A DNA stretch of 64,000 nt, taken from NCBI GenBank assembly GCA_003117195.1, contig BDSI01000033.1, positions 1 to 64,000 of the forward strand, given 5' to 3'. A program made the translations under genes and the position numbers. The notes under the pieces were generated by a model. The model made no database searches and was not told where the DNA came from. It was given only the letters and a program-made list of their open reading frames with translations. This stretch comes from Eudorina sp. 2006-703-Eu-15. Taxonomy: Eukaryota; Chlorophyta; Chlorophyceae; Chlamydomonadales; Volvocaceae. Positions 52,953 through 64,000 of this stretch are shown piece by piece. Each line of letters opens with the position of its first letter. Positions within the stretch are counted from its first letter, which is position 1.

Positions 52953-55012
52953 TCACGCGCTGCAAATCTGGTCGAACACCTCGGCGAAGACCTCCGGCGA
53001 CTGGGCTCCCGACAGCTTGTGCCTGCGGTGCGGGAGCGAGGGCGGCCAAGGACCGGTGCGAGGATTTAGTATGCGAGCAGCGTCTGCGGTAGGAAGGGCA
53101 AGGCAGTAGCGCAGTGCCCCAGGACATGTACAGGGCAGGTGCGGTACAAGCCCTTAGTCGAGTGCCCACATTTTCCCGTTCACCAGCATTGTTGTCTTCA
53201 GGCATCCAGGCCCTCTACACAGCGCCACGACCCACTTGTTGTCGATGACGAAGAACGGTACGCCGCCAATCCCGGTCGCGCGTTCCAACTGCTCCTTCAC
53301 CTCCGCCGCGCAGACCCGTGGGTCATCAAGCGCCTCCGCCGCGCCGTCCGCTGGCAGCCCCACCTTGATCGCCGCCGCCAGCAGCACTGCGCGGTCGCTG
53401 ATGAGCTTTTCCTGCGAGGACCCACGGCCAACGCCATCCACCATGTATCTGTGCATCCTCTGTGCCTCCACTGTGCAAATGTTTGTCGTGCCCTCTGGCG
53501 GTTACGGTGACGTATTCGGCATCATGATTGACGACGCAGGCCTTCTACGCAGGCCTTCTGGCCCCGCGCCCAGGCAAAGGCACCGCCCTGCGCTGCCACC
53601 CGACCCAACCTGCCTGGCAAAAGTAGTTATTGAAGAGCTCCTCCACCAACGCGTTTTGCTTCACGGGTCCAAAGCGCTCAGCCCAGGCAATCAGCCTGCT
53701 CGGGGGACCATTAACAGCATGGAGGACACCTGTGATCGACGTTGCCCGTGTGTCTGCGTTTGGTCAGAGTTCCCGACGATGCGGGATCTCTCTGTGTCCG
53801 TCGTCGGGCCGGTGCTGCCTACCCCTTCGCCAAAGCATAGCTGCTCTGCAGCAACCCTCCCTGACATTTCGCCCACGACTGAGCGCGGGGCAGAGACCGA
53901 CGGTCATCCGAAGTACCTTACCTGTGGCTGTCCAGGGTGTTGCCGGTCAAGCCGCCCATCGAGTACTGGAGCCCCTCGTCGGCGAAGGTCCTGCACGATT
54001 GGGGTGCGGCGTGGATCGGTGGATGGTGTCAGACCTCAAGCACTTGTTCGGGCTGGCAACCACACGTGTGGGCGATCTTGTAGGCACTCAACCCAACAGC
54101 GCACCAGTACACGCCAGCGCATCCTCCAGTCAACGTCACCAACACTGGCCACGGCAGGGCACCTCCCAACTAGGCGTCGGGTGCACGCGCATGCTGACAG
54201 GGTGCGTCCTGTGCGTAGACAACCCACTTGGTCATGTGCGGAACTATCTGCGCCACGCGCGCCGCCCCGAACTTCTGGTTGTAATAGTCCATTTTTAAAA
54301 TGCCCCCCTTGGGAGCATCAGGGGCGAGCTGGTACGGCAGCCAGCGAACCGTGAAGTCCGCCCTGTCGGCGAAGCGAGCCATCGCCCTCTCCAGGCGCCG
54401 TTTGCCGATGTAGCACCACGGACTGCGGGATAAAACGTGGGTGATTTGAGTATTACGTCGGGCTATCAGCCTGCCAGTATGCCGGTATGCGTTGTAGCGC
54501 AGTCGGAGGAACGTTATGCGCATGGCTGACATGGATAGAACGGCGAGTGAGTGTTCGTGGCGAGCGCAGCGAGGCGTTCCCGTGGCGTCAGGTTTGAATG
54601 ATACGGTACTGTGCACAGCGACAGCTGTCCGCGTCGCAGCCGAGTGTGTACAACTTGTGTGCACGCCTGCGCACGCGACTGCGCGGGGCTCTGGGGTGTA
54701 TGCACTGAGCGTGACGGTGCGCGCTGAAAGCGATGACCCCTGGGCGTCAGCAAACATGCGATGCCGAACTTGAGGCTTCGTTCATCCAGTGCTGGCACGC
54801 GACAAGCGCCCACAACGTGGGATAGCGGCGATAGCGGTTGCCGGTTAGAGAAACCAGGGTCATATCCTAAGATTAACAGCGCGCTACGCTCCTCACCAAA
54901 CGGTATCTGATATGACATCGACGGAAATTTGTTTTTTCGTAGTTGCCATCGTGATAACGTTGCGCGACAGGGTCCGCGACGCAGCCCTGAAGAAAGGCCT
55001 CTTGCAAATCAT
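52953..55012 (-). CDS. FrnE/DsbA-like thioredoxin-fold oxidoreductase
   Basis: Six exons: 54897-55012, 54228-54422, 53922-53990, 53614-53695, 53229-53411, 52953-53015, about 235 aa, the usual size for the FrnE/2-hydroxychromene-2-carboxylate isomerase-like branch of the DsbA family. After a possible presequence (MICKRPFFRAASRTLSR) comes QISVDVISDTVCPWCYIGKR, with the CPWC active site; its first Cys codon is split TG|T across the first intron. The middle has RLIAWAERFG and EELFNNYF; the end has GIGGVPFFVIDNKWV (cis-Pro loop) and LSGAQSPEVFAEVF, both standard for the family. The start at 55012 is preferred for its mitochondrial-like N-terminus; ATG 54949 gives a 214-aa cytosolic form. The fourth intron appears to use a GC donor (CAG|gcaggt), the only choice that keeps the frame. 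Expected role is thiol-disulfide exchange; the substrate is unknown. Confidence 0.85.
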
Positions 55013-55369
55013 AAAAGTCCCATAAATACTTGACCTTTTGGGTTGCACCAACACGAGGAGCAAACATCGTGCCAGCGACAGTCGCACGGAGGTGCACGGC
55101 AACGGAAGCAACACAATTTCCTGCTGCGTACTGTTGGACACAATTTTCGTTCACGCGGTTACGCACAGTAAATACACATGCAGAAACATTGTTGAATTAT
55201 CTTTCCCAGTTTATGTAGGTCGACGCTGGCTTGTTCTCAGATGTAGAGAGCTGCCTTGCTATAGAATAGATGTATTGTGCTTGCTTTGAGTTTAATCAAT
55301 CATAACTAACTGGGAAGACTTGTTTGGCGGCCCTGTTGATCTGATGCGAGTTTCCGCGTGAAGAAAAGA
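55013..55369. promoter_or_regulatory. shared divergent 5' region, FrnE-like and SF1-like genes
   Basis: The two start codons point away from each other across about 357 bp (420 bp if the inner FrnE start is used), so this interval must hold both promoters and 5' UTRs. It is AT-richer than the flanking exons. I see no clear TATA box or named operator. Confidence 0.6.
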
Positions 55370-58300
55370 ATGACGGAAGACACAAAGTCTGCTGCGGAGG
55401 AGTCAGCGGCTGCACGTCGTGAGCGGCGCAAACGTTCGCGATGGGGAGAGGAGACCGAGGCAGGGAAAAAGGTCCTGGAGGAGACGGCGCAGCAACCAGA
55501 GCCAGCAGCGGTCACGACAGCAGGCGATCAGCAGCAACAAACAGCTGGTGAGCGTGAGGGCTCAGTCGGTCCCGGAACTGGTGATGTAGCCCCACGAAAG
55601 CGTCGCAGCCGCTGGGAGCCGGAGGAGCAGAAGGTTATTCCGGGCCTTCCCACGGCAATTACTCTACCGCCGTCTCTGGCGCACTTAGTTGACCTCAATC
55701 CGGAAACTTTGGAGCTCCAAATGCAGTTGAACAATGTAAGTTGAGGCCATGTTTGCGTGCGGTATGGCGGGATGCCTGCTACGTCGCATGCGAGCAGCTA
55801 TGTGCTGCTGTATCCTCTTGCTATTTTACTAATAAGTCAGGAATAGCTGACTGGGGGCTTCCATGCTAGGGGAGGAGTGTCGGGTGCCGCGAAAGCCCCC
55901 TGTTTTATGGACTTAGAAGCGGCAAAGCTTCTCCTTGGACTTCGGGATGGTATCGATTAGCTTTGCGAGGATGGCTGCGTTCGTGAGGCGCGGCCCGCAC
56001 TAAGGTCTGTTCGACGTCGTGGGCCCTTGTGGGTGGTCAGGTCGTAGCGCTTGGTGCGCGCTTCCTGGGGCGAGAAGCCGGTTGCATTTCACGGAGATCA
56101 TTAAGGATGTCGTCTCTGTGCCGCAAGGGTTCAGTCTGGGTCTTCCACAACGCCTATTCACGCGACTGCCCCCGCTGCCCCAGGCACTACAGCCCATGTG
56201 ACGCCCGGCCCCGCCTTCATTTGCCCGATCCGGTTGCCCCCCAGGTCAACCAGCGCATCGCTCTGCTGCAGGCCGGAAAGCTGCTGGACGACACGCCGCC
56301 GGAGCAGCGATCGCCATCGCCGGAGCCAATATACAACGAGTATGGCGTTCGCCTAAACACTCGGGAGCAGAGGCTGCGGGAGAGGCTGCAAGAGAAGCGC
56401 ACGGTGCGCTGGCTGCCAGGGTTGACACATGGGTTGACGCGCGAGGCCGTTGACGTGCCTGCAAAGGCCGGGAATGGGCTAAGCCCTGCCTCAGGCTACA
56501 TTGAACCGACCGCGTTCGAGCGCCGCACGGTTACGCTGGGCCTACGTGCCTGGCCGTGCAGACAAACATGCTGCGTATACTTCAGATGGTGATAGACACG
56601 CATCTTGGCGGGGAGGTCGCGTGCGGTCAGGGAGGCCTTCATCCTCATTCCGTGACCGGGCGGTCAGCTGGTGTGGGCACTTTGACGGGCGCTGGCGGGT
56701 GTCCCGCCTAATTGTCTCGAGGGTTCTAACCTTGCGATACATGGAGGAGCCGGGATAGCTTCGGCAACCGTGCAGCGCATAGGCAGCAAGGAGCCTGGCA
56801 GTTCTCTGGCGGGCCACCGCAGCCTGGAGCCCAGCCGGGCTGGGGTCACGGCCCCCATCTGATGGCGCCTGGGGAAGCAGCGTGTGGGGCGGAGGTTCTG
56901 TGGCGTCTTGAGCGTGCCCACCCACCCACCCACCCACCCACCCATTTCGCATTGGATTACCCATTTACTGGGTAACCCACTGTCCCGGCCCCGCCACAGC
57001 AATGCCCCCGTGCCCGCCTCCACCACTCCAATTCGCCGGGTAACCTGCCTTCCCCGACACCGCCGCGCTCCCCTCTCCCTCAGGAACTCATCATGGAGCT
57101 CATCAAGAAGAACCCCAATTACAAGCCCCCGGCGGACTTCCGCCCACCGCGCAAAACTCGGAAGATCTACATCCCGCAGAATGAGTTCCCGAACTATAAC
57201 TTCATCGGCCTTATCATCGGTCCGCGCGGGAATACGCAGAAGCGCATGGAGAAGGAGACCAACACCAAGATCGCCATTCGCGGGAAGGGGTCCATCAAGG
57301 AGGGGCGCACGCGCCGCGATCCCATGGGCCGGCCGGAGCCAGGGGAGGACGATGACCTGCACGTCCTTATCACGGGTGACACCGATGAGGACGTGGACAA
57401 GGTGGGGGGTTGCAGCAGCGGCGTGTAGGATGCGAGGAAGCGGGAACGACGCCAACAAATGGTCCGAAGGGGATGAGCCCCCCAGTGGAATCGGGCTGCA
57501 ACGTATCGGGCAGCAACGAGGACGTGAATGTCTGGCCCCCGGTTCTCGTCCTTGATTTCCAACGACCTGGGTTGCCGGCTGTCCCATCCGATGTTCCCCG
57601 CAGGCCGCGGCGCTGATCGAAAAGCTGTTGCAGCCCCAGGATGAGACGCTCAATGAGCACAAGCGGCTGCAGCTGCGGGAGCTGGCAGCCCTGAACGGTA
57701 GGGCGTCTAGGAGAGCGTCTAGGAGAGCGTCTAGGAGAGTGTCTAGGAGAGCATTACAACGCTCGTTTCGGGGGAGGCGCCAGGCTCGGCGTTGATGTGG
57801 TGCTTGTTGGTTGGCGAGCCGATTGGACGCCCGCGTGTGCATCAACCTCACGAAAGCAGTCGGGAACAGGCAGGGGAACCGTGAGCATTCAACGAAACCT
57901 GTGAATCAAATTCCGGTCGACACCACCACCAGCGGTCATTAGCAGTCACATACGAGAGCTCTTGTTCCTCTCTCTCCTCGTATCGCACACACAAAGTACA
58001 CGCACACATGCACATCGCCACATCACTGAAGGACACGGGCGGGCTCGCTGGGTAAACACAGATACACGCACAGGTCTGCAGTTCGCGCATCGCGCGGGAT
58101 GCCTTGCTTATCAACGAACACACTGCCTGCAAACGGTCGGCGCACACAGTACCCTTGGCAACATGGGCATGGGGACCTCTTATAGGCTCATCCTTCTTGG
58201 AACCCGTCTGATGGCGTGGGCGCACGGATCGGCTGGTTGCGCAGATGTGGCGCGTGATCCCCTCGGGCGGGTGTTAGGGCGCGCAGGGCCGCGGCACTCC

Positions 58301-61300
58301 GGCCCCAGCCGCTGTCCTGGGTGCCGTGCCAGTGCCAGGACGCTTGGCACGGCGTTGATCCGCTGCGCGTCAAAAGGGCTGAGCGGACCCGCGTGTGACG
58401 TGTGACACCATGTCCTCACACGATTGCGCTTTTGAGGTAGGGTGGGAGTTGATGGTGATCACCGCCGCTACCTGCCCCCAGGTACGCTCCGGGACCATGA
58501 GATCATCGAGCTGCAGCGGCAGGCGGAGGAGGGCGGCGAGGTGTTCCGACTGCCGGACCACCTCAAAGATAAGGTACGGGGTCGAAAGGGAACCCTGTGT
58601 AGCTGCTGAAACCCTGCCGTGCAGCCTACAGTCTCCTTAAGACGTATGAAGTGGGCTGCCTGTCGCTGCTCAGGTCGAAGGTGCCCGTGAGAGTGGGGTA
58701 TTTGGGCTGGCGCCGGGCCATGAGATTATGACGGCACATGTGAAGTGCGATTACCGTATAGCCAGACATGTGAACCGCAGAGGGGCTGGACAGCATCCAA
58801 GAAGTTGTGTGTCTGTTCAATGCCCGGGGAGGGCATTCGGCCGAGGTGTAGTCTGCGAGATGCTGCGGGTGGCATTGCACCTGTGAGCTACCCTCCGAGC
58901 TCACGGATAGCTCCTATACCCCCCGAGCTCGGTCGCTTGCACAGCCACGTGATGTCGGCCCGCCGCGCACCACCGTATCTTAAAAAGCAATGGACGCCGT
59001 CACGACCCGCCTGCGGACATGGAGCCGGGTGGTCAGCGGCCCGCTAATCACCTGACACATCCCAGCCGGATTTACGGGACGCTTGTCAACCTGGGCTGGA
59101 GCGCATGCGTGCTGCGTCGGCTGCATGCGCTGCATGGGCCGGGTCGTGTATCTAGTAGTGGGGAGCCCATCCGAACCAGTTGTCGTGCATGTGTGTTGGC
59201 TGTGTGTCGAGAAAGCGAGCCCGGGTCAATATATATCGTGCGTGTGCCCCGTGTGTATCTCCCCCCCGGCGTATCTTGTCCGCAGGTGGAGGAGCAGTAC
59301 CGGCGGGACATCATCGCGGTGCACGGGGAGGGCGCGGCCTCGATGGAGGACGAGTACAAGAGCTTCCTGCGGGACCTGGGCGGAGACGTGCCGCACATAC
59401 CCAGGTGTGACCGCACGGGTATTGGGGGATGGGGGTATAATTGAAAAAGGAGAAAGAAACCCGAAACCCGAAACGAACCCGGGCACACCCAGAAATGGGG
59501 GGATGGGGGGTTAATTGCGGATCTACCCGGCAGCCCTTCGGACGCCCGCAGCCAGAGAGCCCGCCTGCGTGAGGGAGCACCCGGCGGGCCCGCAGCAGCT
59601 GCACCCGGCTGAGCATTCTCCTCCGCGGTCCAACTGAAAATAAGAAAGGAACCCAAAACGGTGGGCATTCTCCTCCGGGGTGTATCGCCCGCCGGGGCGC
59701 TCGCGGCTCTCGCTCGCTGCGGATGCAGCGGCTTCCCCCACGTAGGACGTAGCTGCCCGCCACCTGAGCCGTCGCGTAAGAGGCGCGCCGTGCTGGTACC
59801 GGCACGATTCGATGGTGTGTCTGTGTAGCGGGCCGCGCGCCAAACCTCATTGCACCGCTGCATGCCCTGCGCAGGGAGCTGGAGGGTATGATGGGTCCCG
59901 GGGGCCGCGGGCGGCCCGGGCTGGGCATGGGCGGTCGCCACGACGAGGCGGACCCGAGGACCGTGTACGTCGGCTTCATCCCGCATCACACCACCGACCA
60001 CGAGCTGCGGCAGCTGTTCAGCACCTGCGGAGAGGTGCGGCAGCCGCCGGCGGTCAGATGGATAGACAGCCCATTCGTACCGGGTTCCTCCGGCCCATGC
60101 GCTCCAGGCATGCTTCTGCACACCAACATGCTTCTGCACTGCACTGAGCGGCCGACGCATACAGGCCTTTGATTCTTCATCCATGCAACGAGCTGGGGGA
60201 AGGCAGGTCGGGGTGGTGTTCGGGTCGGGAGCGACCGGGTCCCTAACTCCCTGTTGCGCCCGCAGGTCGTCGAGTGCTCGATCATCACCGACCGGCACAC
60301 GGGGGCCAGCCGCGGGTTCGGCTTCGTCAAATACGCGGCCGAGGAGCACGCGCAGATGGCCATCGAGAGGCTGCACAACTACGTGCTGGGCGGCCGGCGG
60401 CTCGTGGTGCGGGCCAAGGGCGCGCAGCGGCCGGGGCAGGGCGGCCCGCTGCCGCCGCCACCAGGCGGGGCGTCGGGGAGCGGCGGCGGTGGGCCGTTGC
60501 CGCCACCCCCCCCAGGACGACCAGGTGGGTGCGGCCAGCTTAGTACGCCAGCTGGGAGACAGACCGGCCCGGTGATGCTATCTTACAATCTTACAGAAAC
60601 TTGGTTTCAGGAACTCTGGTGGAGGTGCGTTGCCTTCAGCATGTTTCAAGCATGATAGCAGCGCGGTCCCGGTCATTGACCGCGGTCTCCCGGACACTGC
60701 GCTGCTGCGCTGGGTTTGACACTCAGGGTAAAAAGGGGATCGGCGAAGGCAGATTGGGCAGACCCCCTTGACGCCCACTGAGGAATGCGGCTGGGAGTCG
60801 GACAGAAGGGCCACCAAGTACAACGAATCTTGTCGGTTGCGAAAAATGCGTGGTGGCATATCGTTCGCCGCGCCGGCCTCGGCAAATGGCGCATGCGTCG
60901 CAGGCATGGACAACTTCTTGGGCTACGGGGGGGGCTCCCTGCGGCCGCCCCAGTGGGTCTTCACAGACGACCCGCCGCCGGGCATGGACCTGGCGGCCTC
61001 CGGCGCTGTACACCACCCTGTGGATCCCGGCGCGGCGCCGCCGCCGGAGCACCTGGCGGACTGCAGGGGCATGCACCGGTACATGGTGGCGCAGTCGGAG
61101 TGGCAGGCGGCGCAGCTGACCCAGGGGACGCCCCTGCATCTCCGCATGGATGCGGCCGTCATCGGTGCCGCGCACGGGGGCTACAACTACTACGTCCACG
61201 AGCGGGACCGACTGCAACACGAAGAGATGCACGCGCAGCTGCAGCTCCAACAGCAGCAGCAACAGCAGCAGCAGATGGGCGAGGGCGGCGTTGGGGTCGA

Positions 61301-63974
61301 GCAGGCGGGCTTGTTGGGCGTGGAGGATGCGGGCGCGGCGGCGCGGGCGGCCAACATGGTCTTAGATGCGGTGGCCACGGTGTGGCTGTCGCCGCCCGTG
61401 GGGATTGAGCCCGCGCCGCCAGGCTTCGACACTTGGCCGGAAATGGACGGGATCTCGGCACTGCCGGGCGAGACAGCGGAGTCGTACAACGCGTACCAAG
61501 CCGCGTACATGGCGGCAGCAACGTACGGGTACGGATACGACATGTACGGCGAAGGAGTCGTGTACGACCCACTGCTCTGGGGCGATGGCACGTACAACGC
61601 GGCTTGTGCAGCGCCGGACATGACAGGGATGCAATTTCCCTCCGTCAAGGCGGCGGAGTCGGCAGCGGCGGTGGCGGCAGCTGCCGCCGCCGCCGCAGCG
61701 GACGCGCCGCCGGGTGATGACGCCGCCGCGGCGGCGGCGGCGGCCATGGCGGCAGCCACGGCGCCGGGAGCGGGCATGGGCGGGATGGGTGGTACAGGTG
61801 GAGGTCACCGTCGCGGCGGCCGTAACCGCAACAAGGCAGCCCCGGCGGTTGTACAGGTGGTCTCCCTGGACCCCGCCGAAATGGAGAAGGCCAAGAAGAA
61901 GAAGCAGGAGGAGGAGGAGCGGGCGCGGCGGATACGGGAAGCGGAGGAGCGGATGAGGGTGAGGGGCGTGGGGTCACGATGTGAGGGCAGTGGGGCACAC
62001 TCGGGTTCTGGGCCATGTATGGGGCAGCGGTGAAGCCAAAATGGCAGAATTGTATATGCTCCCATCCTACCAGCTTGACTACCTAAAGCGTCGCTGATGT
62101 GCTGCGGTCCCCAGCTTCGTTGGCCGCTCCAACTGGCAAGGAGGCCATACTGCACCAGCTGAGGGTTCCGACCGCTGCTCCCTTCTGCAGGCTGACCAGG
62201 AGCGCAGGGCCAAGGCGGCCGAGGAGCAGCGCGCCGCCGGCACCTCGGGGGCGGGCGGAGCGGCAGGCGCGGATGCAGCCGGCGGCGCGGACGGGGTCGC
62301 GGGGTTAGGACCGGGGTCAGGGCTGGGCGGCCCGGCAGGCGCCGGACCCGGCCGCCCCGGCCCTCCACCATTGCCTCCACAACCCGGGGGGCCTCCCGAC
62401 GGGATGGGCCCCCGCCGCGGCACCCGCAGCCCCTCACCTCCGTTCCGGCGGTTCACCTCACGTTCTCCGCCCATGCGCGGGCGATTCATGGCGAGTCGCA
62501 GTCCGCCGCCGCGGGGGCGGTTCATGGCGAGCCGCAGCCCGCCGCCGCGCGGTCGCATGGGTGGGCGCTACGCAAGCCGCAGCCCGCCGCCGCGCGGCGG
62601 GCCGCGCTACGGCAGCCGCAGCCCCTCACCCATGGGTCGGATGCGGCACTACGGCGGGCGCCACGGTAACGGGCCGCCGGCGAGCCCTAGTGACATGCGC
62701 GGCAGGCGGTTTGGGAGCCGCAGTCCCTCACCCGTTGGCCGCCGCGGCAGCCTGCGTGGCCCGGGCAGCCGCTACAGCAGCCGGAGCCCCGGACCGGGGC
62801 CCTTCCGCGGCATGGGTCCATCCGACCGGTACTCGGACGAGGACGAGCTACCCGGCGGCCGGCGGGCCGGACCTCGGGACCGGGGGCGGGAGGACCGCGA
62901 GCGGCCGGCGGGCGCCGCGCAGCAACCCGCGGAGCAGCCGCCGCCAGCTGGGTCACCGGAGGTAAGCCTCCACCGTGTTGTTTATCCCTCCACCTGGGCC
63001 GAATAGGGGCGGGGGCTCCGTATGTCCTCACGGTGCCGATGCGGAGGTGCTGCCTGGCAGAGGCAACAGGGTGAAATATGCCTGCTGCTTGCGGCTCATG
63101 AAATTGAAATTGAATCGCACTTGCTACAGCCTGAATTGTGCATACCTTGCTGACTCCTTGTATCTTGTCCCCTGCTCTGCATACCCCGGATCGTCCTCAG
63201 CCGACCGAGTCGGGGGAGATATCGGAAGGCGAGGTCCCCGGATCAGACGCCGAGGGGCCCCCGGGGCCCAGCGACCGCGCAGCGGCAGGCGAGCCAGGCA
63301 GCCGGGCTGGCCGCGGTGGTGGTGGCGGGGCTGGCCATGCCCCTACGGATGGCAAGGGCTCTCGTCGGGGCTACGCCGGCGGGAGTTCCTACAGCGGGGG
63401 TTACGATAGGGGCCCACGGGGCGCGGGAGGCCCGGAAGGGCACCGGGGCGGGGGGCCTGGCGGGTCAGGGCGGGGGCGAGGGCGAGGCGGCGGGCGGGGC
63501 GGGCGGGGCCCCGGCGGCCTGGGGTCCGGACCCGGAATGGGACCCGGTGCCATGTACGCCTTCGGCAGCCACCCAGGTTTCGAGGGTTACGACGAGGAAG
63601 CGTACGGGTGGTTTGACGAAGGGTACGGCTACGGGTATGATGAGGATGGCGAGGGCTGGGAGGGCGACTACGGCTACGCGTACGCCGATCCGTCGTACTT
63701 CGGTGGCTTCTACGCAGCAGGGCCAGCGATGATGGCTGGCGGTCGCGGGGTGGGTCCCGGAGGCAGCCGCCTGGGTGCCGGAGGGGAGTTTGAGATGTTT
63801 GGCTTCGGCGGCATCGGCGGAGCGGCCGGCATGGGCGCCGGGACCGGGGCCAGCGCCGGGGCCGGGGCCGCCGCCGCCGCTGGCGGCGGCGGCGGCGGCG
63901 GCGGTTATTCGGGCGGCAGCCGGCCTAGTGGCGGGACCGGGGCCGGCAAGGGCAAGGGCCGTGGTGCAGGGTAG
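55370..63974 (+). CDS. SF1: SF1/branch-point binding protein-like splicing factor with RRM
   Basis: Eleven exons: 55370-55735, 56245-56403, 57084-57401, 57604-57697, 58482-58573, 59286-59404, 59875-60034, 60266-60524, 60904-61958, 62191-62961, 63201-63974, about 1388 aa. It is expected to bind the intron branch-point sequence and the large U2AF subunit during early spliceosome assembly in the nucleus. Evidence in order: two U2AF-ligand-like motifs (KRSRW, Trp25; KRRSRW, Trp82, followed by VIPGLPT); the SPSPEPIYN motif near 145; [11 protein letters not shown]; a KH domain with [13 protein letters not shown] near 214-226; a QUA2-like [14 protein letters not shown]; and an RRM (VYVGFI near 413, RGFGFVKY near 452). 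The usual CCHC zinc knuckle between KH and RRM is absent. The long tail is Gln/Ala-rich, then SRSPPPRG repeats, then Gly/Tyr-rich. KH plus RRM in one SF1 is the land-plant type. The start at 55370 is the first ATG in frame. Confidence 0.88.
56918..56944. repeat. (ACCC)n tract in SF1 intron 2
   Basis: About seven tandem ACCC units in the intron before the KH-domain exon. Confidence 0.85.
57703..57750 (+). repeat. 12-bp minisatellite next to a splice donor, SF1 intron 4
   Basis: Four units of gcgtctaggaga starting six bases after the exon 4 boundary (donor gtaggg at 57698). The repeat does not itself contain gt-ag donor consensus beyond the authentic one. Confidence 0.88.
59439..59495 (+). repeat. 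dispersed intronic element (SF1 intron 6)
   Basis: Related to 50830-50880 on the opposite strand. It is followed by a second small direct repeat (gcattctcctcc at about 59617 and 59667) in the same intron. Confidence 0.7.
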
Positions 63975-64000
63975 CGTCGGAAAAGGTGCTCGGACCGCTG

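Overview
This is eukaryotic nuclear DNA, most likely from a green alga (chlorophyte). The genes are GC-rich and intron-dense, with GT-AG introns of about 100-1000 bp whose acceptors mostly end in GCAG. The two single-copy genes look plant/alga-like: an SF1-type branch-point binding protein that carries an RRM, and a FrnE/DsbA-like oxidoreductase. The species cannot be named from sequence alone. The TGTAA polyadenylation signal typical of Chlamydomonas relatives was not seen within about 300 nt downstream of any of the six minus-strand stop codons.

Layout. Positions 1-9121 are a 639-bp tandem satellite: 14 full units plus a partial one. After a 1-kb unique spacer, 10109-52154 holds five head-to-tail paralogues, all on the minus strand, separated by 2.2-3.7 kb. 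Each encodes a secretory-type protein with a signal peptide, a conserved N-terminal segment, an SGNH/GDSL-type hydrolase domain and a long cysteine-containing C-terminal region. I reconstructed their splicing exon by exon. Homologous exons are called E1 to E12 in transcript order in all entries, and all splice phases agree between copies. A FrnE-like gene (minus strand, 52953-55012) follows. It is divergent from the SF1-like gene (plus strand, 55370-63974), which ends just inside the window.

How the genes relate. The five paralogues are clearly products of tandem duplication. They differ in informative ways. The linker between the serine block and the glycine block is short in copy 3, interrupted by an intron in copies 2 and 4, and filled by in-frame Gly/Ala/Ser-rich sequence in copies 1 and 5. 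Copy 5 has lost the E7-E8 intron exactly. Copies 3 and 5 share intron sequence at non-homologous positions. Introns carry several private minisatellites. The SF1 and FrnE genes have no evident functional link to the esterase array.

Most notable points: the five-gene SGNH array beside a satellite; consistent loss of the usual Asp of the SGNH block V motif; linker/intron interconversion; the minisatellite that repeats a 5' splice site; and an SF1 orthologue with two SRW motifs, an RRM and no zinc knuckle. All similarity statements come from reading the sequence; no database search was run.
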